Source of the DNA: Echinometra lucunter
Lineage: Eukaryota; Echinodermata; Echinoidea; Camarodonta; Echinometridae
Direction: 5' to 3'
Assembly (NCBI GenBank): GCA_029962745.1
Contig: CM057162.1
Coordinates: 22,618,291-22,682,290, forward strand
Length of the DNA stretch: 64,000 nt
Shown here: positions 58,208-64,000 of the stretch, piece after piece
Layout of the letters: each line of letters begins with the position of its first letter
Position numbering within the stretch: the first letter of the stretch is position 1
Notes under the pieces: generated by a model
What the model was told of the DNA's origin: nothing
Databases searched by the model: none
Seen by the model: the letters and a program-made list of their open reading frames with translations, nothing else
Translations under genes and position numbers: made by a program

Positions 58208-58345
58208 GTAATAATTGCAACCACAACAATAATGCTAATAACAATAATCATGATATTCACAATAATACTGATAAAACTACTACTAATAACAACAATAGCA
58301 ATAATAACAATGGTAACAACAGCAGTCATCATCAGCATTATCATC
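58018..58345. repeat. (AAT)n microsatellite grading into AAC/ATC triplets
   Basis: Almost uninterrupted AAT triplets from 58018 to about 58215, then mixed AAC, AAT and ATC triplets to about 58345. Tyr-, Ile- or Asn-only ORFs here are artefacts. Confidence 0.95.
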
Positions 58346-59396
58346 ATCACCATCACAGTTTAATTCATATTCTTCCACATTCACTCTGTGGAGTGATTAA
58401 GGAACATTTTTAAATGATCATTAATTTGGAAAGAAATGTTTTGACATATGTGTAATTTTTAAAGGAATCAGAAGATAAACACTTTTTGATGTCTGTAGGA
58501 AGGCTATTCCATAATTTACATGTAGGACTCAGGTAAAGCAAGTGATATTTCTCCTTAAGTTTTAGAAATTCTGGGAATCACAAGAGAATTGGAAGTGGAT
58601 GAGCGTAGAGATCTCGCAGGATGGTAGTTTTGGATTAAAGAGATAACGTATTGAAGAGCAGAAACATGAACATAATGACAAATCAGCATCAAAATTTTGA
58701 AAGCAATGTGATTTTTCACAGGGAGCCATTATAGCAAGTTCCTCTACATTTTGTATGCAGTAATATATCTTGCATAAACTCTATCAATAAGTGAAATAAC
58801 TGGTTAATACACTATTGCAAAAAGCAAATATCATGCTTTCACAATTCTGCATTCATTTTGATAACATAATTGGGGAAATAAGGTAGTTCTCTTCTTCTCC
58901 CTTCTGATGCAGTTTGATAAAATCTTTATTTTTGGAGTTCAAATAATATTTACATGTTCTAAATAAAGCTCGAAGTTGTCAGTATTTTCCCAAAGTATCA
59001 TCCAGAATGTGACGCACCTTTTAACTGGGTCACAAGAACAGTTTTCCCAACCAAGTTCAGGGTGGGATTGATCAGCATGGAATGCAGTGTTCTGATTGGC
59101 TGAATAAGGCTAAAATATGCCAGTGTGATATGCACTTCTCTCTAAATTGAGTGGCAAAGAATCTTAAGCCCTATTCAATTCTTTTGTATGGAGACCTAAT
59201 GAAAAAGTTGTCAGATACACCCATGTTCTTGAAATAGTTAAACAAGGCAGCTAAAATGTGGAAAAATTACATATCGTGCCTCATTTCAACTTTCCGGTTC
59301 TAATAATTTTTTAATTGTTGCAGGTTGATCAACTATCAAAAATAAAAGATGTGCATCTTTTTTTTTTATTTTTCAATTGAAAGGACAACAAAGTAC
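58346..59396. other. Intergenic sequence, no recognised gene
   Basis: Unique AT-rich sequence. Nothing supported on either strand. Confidence 0.4.
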
Positions 59397-61870
59397 TCAG
59401 GATTGGCTTGAATGCTGAGCACTTAGAAAGCCTAAAACCTGCCTAAATATAGTTATTCCATTGTTATTGTCATTGGCCAGTACATCAAAATTTGTTTGTA
59501 AATGATTCATATCTGCTTCACTTATATTCACATTAATACATGGTACAGATACATGGTTATTTGTCTGCATTTCACCAGGTATACCTTCCTCATCCACACC
59601 ATACATAGCTAAGTCTCCTTCAGCAATATTAATATTATGTGCCAGTACTCCAGAGTAAAATAATTGGAGAGGAGACTGTCCTGCTGTTCGAAGCCTGTGG
59701 TTGTTCCATGCTTCTACAAAATGCTGCAAAGCCCGCTGAATTCGTGGAATGTAAACGAAATGCAAGGTAAAAAATATGAAGTTCTGATTCACGATTCAAC
59801 AGCCCAATATTTTCCATAAAAAAAAAGTTTCACGAAAGGTGGACAACACAGCAGAATTTACGTCTCTCCACAGTCTTTCAATCCTCTGGTTGTGGACAGA
59901 TCGTCCGGTGATCACACTTCCTCTACCTAAACCTCTTTCTTCCAGCATGTATCTGGCAATTTCATAGTTTTCTGTTCCATAGTCTATTCTTAGGCGCTGG
60001 GGTAAACCAAACCTGTTTACTCCTCCTATGAAAGCTTGAAGGACAGTGTTTGCCCTGTTGTTGCTGCTGCATTGGAGAAAAACCACTGTTCTGGAAAAAC
60101 CATCGATACCTCCATGAATGACAAGTCTCCAAGAGATGAGTTTGTGGTTTCCATCTACGTGCCTGAATTTCAAATAAGCAAAATAAATCAGTCAATCAAT
60201 TTCTCCTAACGGTCATCCAAGCCTGGAAAAATCTGTCATATCATGTATACATGTAAATGATTAATCCATTAATACATGTAAATATTGAAAGTGAAAATTA
60301 ATGTAAACATGTATTTTTAGTACAATATGATTCTGTTACATGAAAATTCATTCCGGATAAAGAAACTATAACTCTACCAGTCAGTTTATACCTTGTCTGA
60401 TCTAGTCCAGTAGTCACAAAGATATTGAGATTTTTTAAAACAGACATCATAGGTTCTCCTGTCCAAGTTTGGAAAGATGGAGAACTCAAAACAAAATGGA
60501 CAATTGCGCTATCCTTTGAATGGTTAACAAAGTAAATTGCTGTTTTGATTTGGTATAATTGTTAATGGAGTCTGTGTCATCATACTGTAATCATTCTTTC
60601 TGTAGTTAAACAGTCAAGAGATAAGGGAGTTTAGTAAGTGCTTCATTGGTCACTTTACTCCATCTTTAACCAATGATGTACATGGCATCCACAAAATGAA
60701 AATTATCTTGTTTACAGTAGACTTGTTTACAAATTCATTCAAATTTACGCATACTATTTCATCAAAAATTGTTCCAGATTATGTAAACACCTCGCATTAG
60801 ATGGCGCTAGTTCATGACCACAAACTGCTCAGAAATATCCTTGGCTTGCTTGCATGTTAAGTGATTTAGAACAAATTCTAAATTTATACATGGATTAGCA
60901 GAAATGATTAATATGAATTATTGCAAGAAAAATGTGCTTTAACTACACAACTGTGTAGATTATGTTGTGAGTTAAGTGCAAATATGAAAATATGATTTCA
61001 AAAATACCAGAGAAGGACAGCATTCTGAATTTTATTTTCATTCACTTGAGAACATGCAAAACTTAAGTATAAACAATTTCGAAAAAGATGTAAAGTATCA
61101 TCTTATCTTTAAGGTAAAATAATGACATTTGCTTACCACAATGAATTGGGTTGACCAACACTATATCTCCGCCTATTGATGTGGTAGCGGCGCCGAAGAG
61201 CTGTAGAGACAGGATTCACCCTCAGAATGCTGTCTCTTATGCGATGTCGCTGAACCTGAATCCTCCTGTGCTGGATAGCCCCCAAGATCATTGATTGTCC
61301 TGCTCTTGGAGCTGTTTGGAGTATGTCAGTGATGACCTGATCCAACTCCGCATCACTTATGGCACTGTAGACATTACTCCCAAATGGCATATTGTATTCG
61401 TGTCTCCTGTTTCTAAGGGTTCTAACAGATACACCTAACACATTTGCCATTTGGACCCATGAGAATCCCATCCCATGTAACAGTTCAATTTGTGACTGAC
61501 AAATTGAGATTCTCTGCCTACCAACAGGCCTTCCAACAATCATGGTTTCATCTGCGAGTTGTTCATCATCGTTCGCATTATCTACCAAATTTGCGGCAAT
61601 CTCAAGTAAGTATAATAGTTGTCTCAACGCTTCCTGAATACTTAAAATTTGGCCAGCATTTTGTTCATCCAAGAACATGACCATACGATTGTTCATAATA
61701 TTAAGACTGTCCAAATAGCCAAAGCCTGTCAGTGCTAGATGGGCAAACTCCTGATGATGTTCTGGGCGCGACACCAAACCAGAAACTTCCCCAACAAATC
61801 CTCTTAAACTGTTCACAAAATGGGTTAAATCGTTCTCATATCTGTATCGCAATCCAGGAGGTGGCGGCAT
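59397..61870 (-). pseudogene. Transposon-type integrase (HTH plus DDE rve-like core), two frameshifts
   Basis: Minus-strand gene in two exons. Exon 61870-61137 begins MPPPPGLRYRYENDL and has a predicted helix-turn-helix (QIELLHGMGFSWVQMANVLG, about 61492-61433). It ends at a GTAAGC donor. Exon 60162-59397 follows acceptor TTCAG, and the joint restores [11 protein letters not shown]. The integrase core shows Asp in HVDGNH (about 60155), Asp in IDYGTEN and Glu in the RIERLW motif (about 59879), with the [15 protein letters not shown] signature. The reading frame then breaks twice, at an A9 run (59818-59826) and an A6 run (59769-59774), before continuing IPRIQRALQHFVEAWNNHRLRT to a stop at 59397. 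The family is a widespread uncharacterised transposon integrase of animals and fungi. The breaks may be real decay or homopolymer errors. No element ends were found. Confidence 0.8.
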
Positions 61871-62740
61871 GGCAGCACCCCATCTAAAAACGTGTAGAAG
61901 CAAATACAAACCAAGAATCTTTGAGAAGACAAGATTTTGGCCATTTTCTGCAACATACTAATGGGCAGGACATCACTGTAGCCTTAACAGTCGGCAACTC
62001 TTTTGAAATGTTGATATGATCCAACTCTGCAAAATATGAAAATAAGTAATGGTAATGATTTAATCCTCAACAGACTGGGCTATTTTGGAGGTACATATAT
62101 TGAGGCTGCGTGGGGGGCATGATGGCCCTCTCAATCATACATCAGCAAATCATTCATGGGAGAAAAATAATTATTCAAAATTTTCCAAATTTCAATACTG
62201 AATCCCAAAATTTGTGGCACTTTAAGAGTTGAAGAGGGCTCTGAATCAGATAATCTAGCAAATTGGAGAGAATCAAATCTTCCTTAGGCTTAAGGCAATT
62301 TTGTGGTCTGTTTTTCACTGCTGCTATGGTGAATCCCAAGAAAGAGAAGCAACTCTTAAGTAGCAAAAATGTGCCAACCCACACATTTTCATACGAAAGT
62401 TTCCATGACACAACTTTAAGCGTTATAGACTCTAATTTGCAAAGTACCTAATGAATCTGACAACTGAGATATGCAACTTTGTCATACTTACTAAAAGATT
62501 GAATGAGATGCCAGAATATGATGGCAAAATCATTTCTAACTAGGAATTATGCTTTTTTGTGTGATGTGGGATAGCACTATATTCTCCCTATCTTTGGAAG
62601 CGATAAGTTTATTAGAAATTCTACAATTTGGATATGAAATACAGGTAGCTTGAGCTTGTAAAACAAGATTTATCAGGTTTTAAAGCATTTATTTCAATCA
62701 TGATATTACTAAATCGAGTTCAGTTCCGCGTATTACAAGT
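61871..62740. other. Flank upstream of the integrase, no further exon resolved
   Basis: On the minus strand a TTTTTAG acceptor-like site at 61884-61889 lies in front of the integrase exon, so a 5' exon could lie here or beyond. None is convincingly visible. Confidence 0.4.
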
Positions 62741-62750
62741 TGTTAAACGT

Positions 62751-62960
62751 GTGGGTTAGCACTATTTTGATGTCGAAAAAGCAAAAATTATTTGTTGTTC
62801 TTTTGCGGAAATTCATGTTCAAAAGCATCCTAAATGTCCACTACATTCCTAAAGGTAGCATTTGTGTGATCAAAACTTAAAATTTGAGGAACGACAAAAA
62901 TGGCTATGGGAATTGCATGGATACTACACGTAGAAGCATTATAGTCTAGTGCTAACCCAC
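62751..62960. repeat. Inverted pair of GTGGGTTAGCACTA words
   Basis: GTGGGTTAGCACTAT at 62751-62765, its reverse complement TAGTGCTAACCCAC at 62947-62960, and the direct word again at 63539-63553. Possibly ends or subterminal repeats of a transposon. Confidence 0.45.
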
Positions 62961-62966
62961 AAATCA

Positions 62967-64000
62967 GAATCACTTGTCAGCAATGTCATAAAACTTACAA
63001 CTTGATCTACTTGCACTCATCCTGTGTACTTGGTCAATGAATTAACCTGGTCCCGCAAACGTGACAAGTCTGTTAACGGAACAACACAGCATGCTTTTCT
63101 ATTGGTTACTCGACGGCATGCTGTCGACCTACGACTCGAGTCTGATAAGCGGCAGTTTTCTTCTTAAAATTCACCATTTTTAGTGCCTTCATCAGATTTG
63201 AAGCAGGAAAGGGAAAATTGAGAGCCTCAGGAATATGTCATTGATGATCATAAGTAAATTAAAATCAAAACTTTTCCTCTCTTTTATAGAAGATCCAAGT
63301 CTATGTATTTCACGTTCGCGTCAGCTAGTAGTTTCGTTATTCAAAACACCGTTTTGACTTATGGGTGTTTACATGTACGTTCTCCAAATTCACACAAGCT
63401 CATCTCGAGTATTTACTCTTTCAAATTACTACATTTCAAGACACCTGACAAAAGACCATGCTTTCTGGATTTTTAAAAAACTTTTAAAAGCAGTTACTAT
63501 AGTATTAGGCCAATCTCAAAATGTCAAACATGTGGGTTGTGGGTTAGCACTATATTGCATCGACCCCCTGAACTAATAAATAATACTAGGGGCAGAAACA
63601 CTACATACATGTATGGTCTGATGCCCCTTGCCTGCGCATAGACACATAACTGCGCGATTCTAACATCACAAAAGACGCAACGAACACAATCATCTTTAAA
63701 TCAATTCTAGCAATATGTATCACTGAAAACATGATGACAAACGGGCGAAAGGCATCTATTTTATGTATTTTTACTCACATGCCTTGAAAATGCCACTTTC
63801 ATGCAAAAAATCCCAAACTGTGTGTGAAGTGAGTGAGTGCGCAGACAAGGGCACCTTCCTCTTTTTACTTTTTTTTTAGCATCAAATTTACACCATCGCC
63901 TTTTCTTGTAAAAATCACATTGTTCTTGTTAGGATTTCGATGGGAATTTCGGCACAGTTACTCCCTAAGTTAGGGTATGAGGATTAAAATGAGGTCAGCC
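62967..64000. other. Right edge of window, no gene recognised
   Basis: Unique sequence apart from the third GTGGGTTAGCACTAT word at 63539-63553. No exon or RNA gene is supported. Confidence 0.4.

Noticed and set aside
58041..58413. Ile, Tyr or Asn homopolymer proteins
   Set aside because: Translation of an AAT microsatellite.

Overview
This is eukaryotic, intron-rich, repeat-rich metazoan DNA. The style of the sequence suggests a sea urchin or another echinoderm: pervasive short non-autonomous DNA transposons, poly-G tracts, very high polymorphism between two near-identical copies, and a pearl/CvA-like Helentron derivative. This is an inference; no mitochondrial or rRNA marker is present. 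No bacterial features are seen. Two runs of exactly 500 N (19427-19926 and 52566-53065) are scaffold gaps.

The one confidently recognised host gene is a sodium-dependent phosphate transporter of the SLC20/PiT family, and it occurs twice. Copy A (duplicated segment about 593-19426) has coding exons 6454-16957 and runs into the first gap at its eighth exon. Copy B (about 21635-48242) is complete: ten coding exons, 1623 nt including the stop, 540 residues. Over the 853 coding bases both copies share, I find three differences, all synonymous. Introns are also nearly identical, except for indels that mostly resolve into single transposon insertions with target-site duplications. The simplest reading is two haplotypes of one locus laid end to end by the assembler; a real recent tandem duplication is the alternative.

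The introns hold a dense, datable transposon collection. It includes TTAA-flanked piggyBac-like and Kolobok-like MITEs, a CACTA-type hairpin MITE, hAT elements with 8-bp duplications, a Harbinger-like MITE, a tRNA-derived SINE, a LINE tail, a Helentron-like element with 150-bp core repeats, and a group of elements ending in CA....TGCCAA with 6-bp duplications, one of which carries a broken zinc-finger transposase ORF. Exon 8 is preceded by a 72-80 bp tandem array whose units each copy the exon's splice acceptor and first codons.

From 48243 to 59300 there is 3' flank or UTR with small tandem repeats, one perfect hAT MITE (51829-52194), the second gap and a large AAT microsatellite, and no recognisable gene. 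On the minus strand at 59397-61870 lies a degenerate two-exon transposon-type integrase (HTH plus DDE core) with two homopolymer frameshifts. The last 2 kb hold only a recurrent short word.
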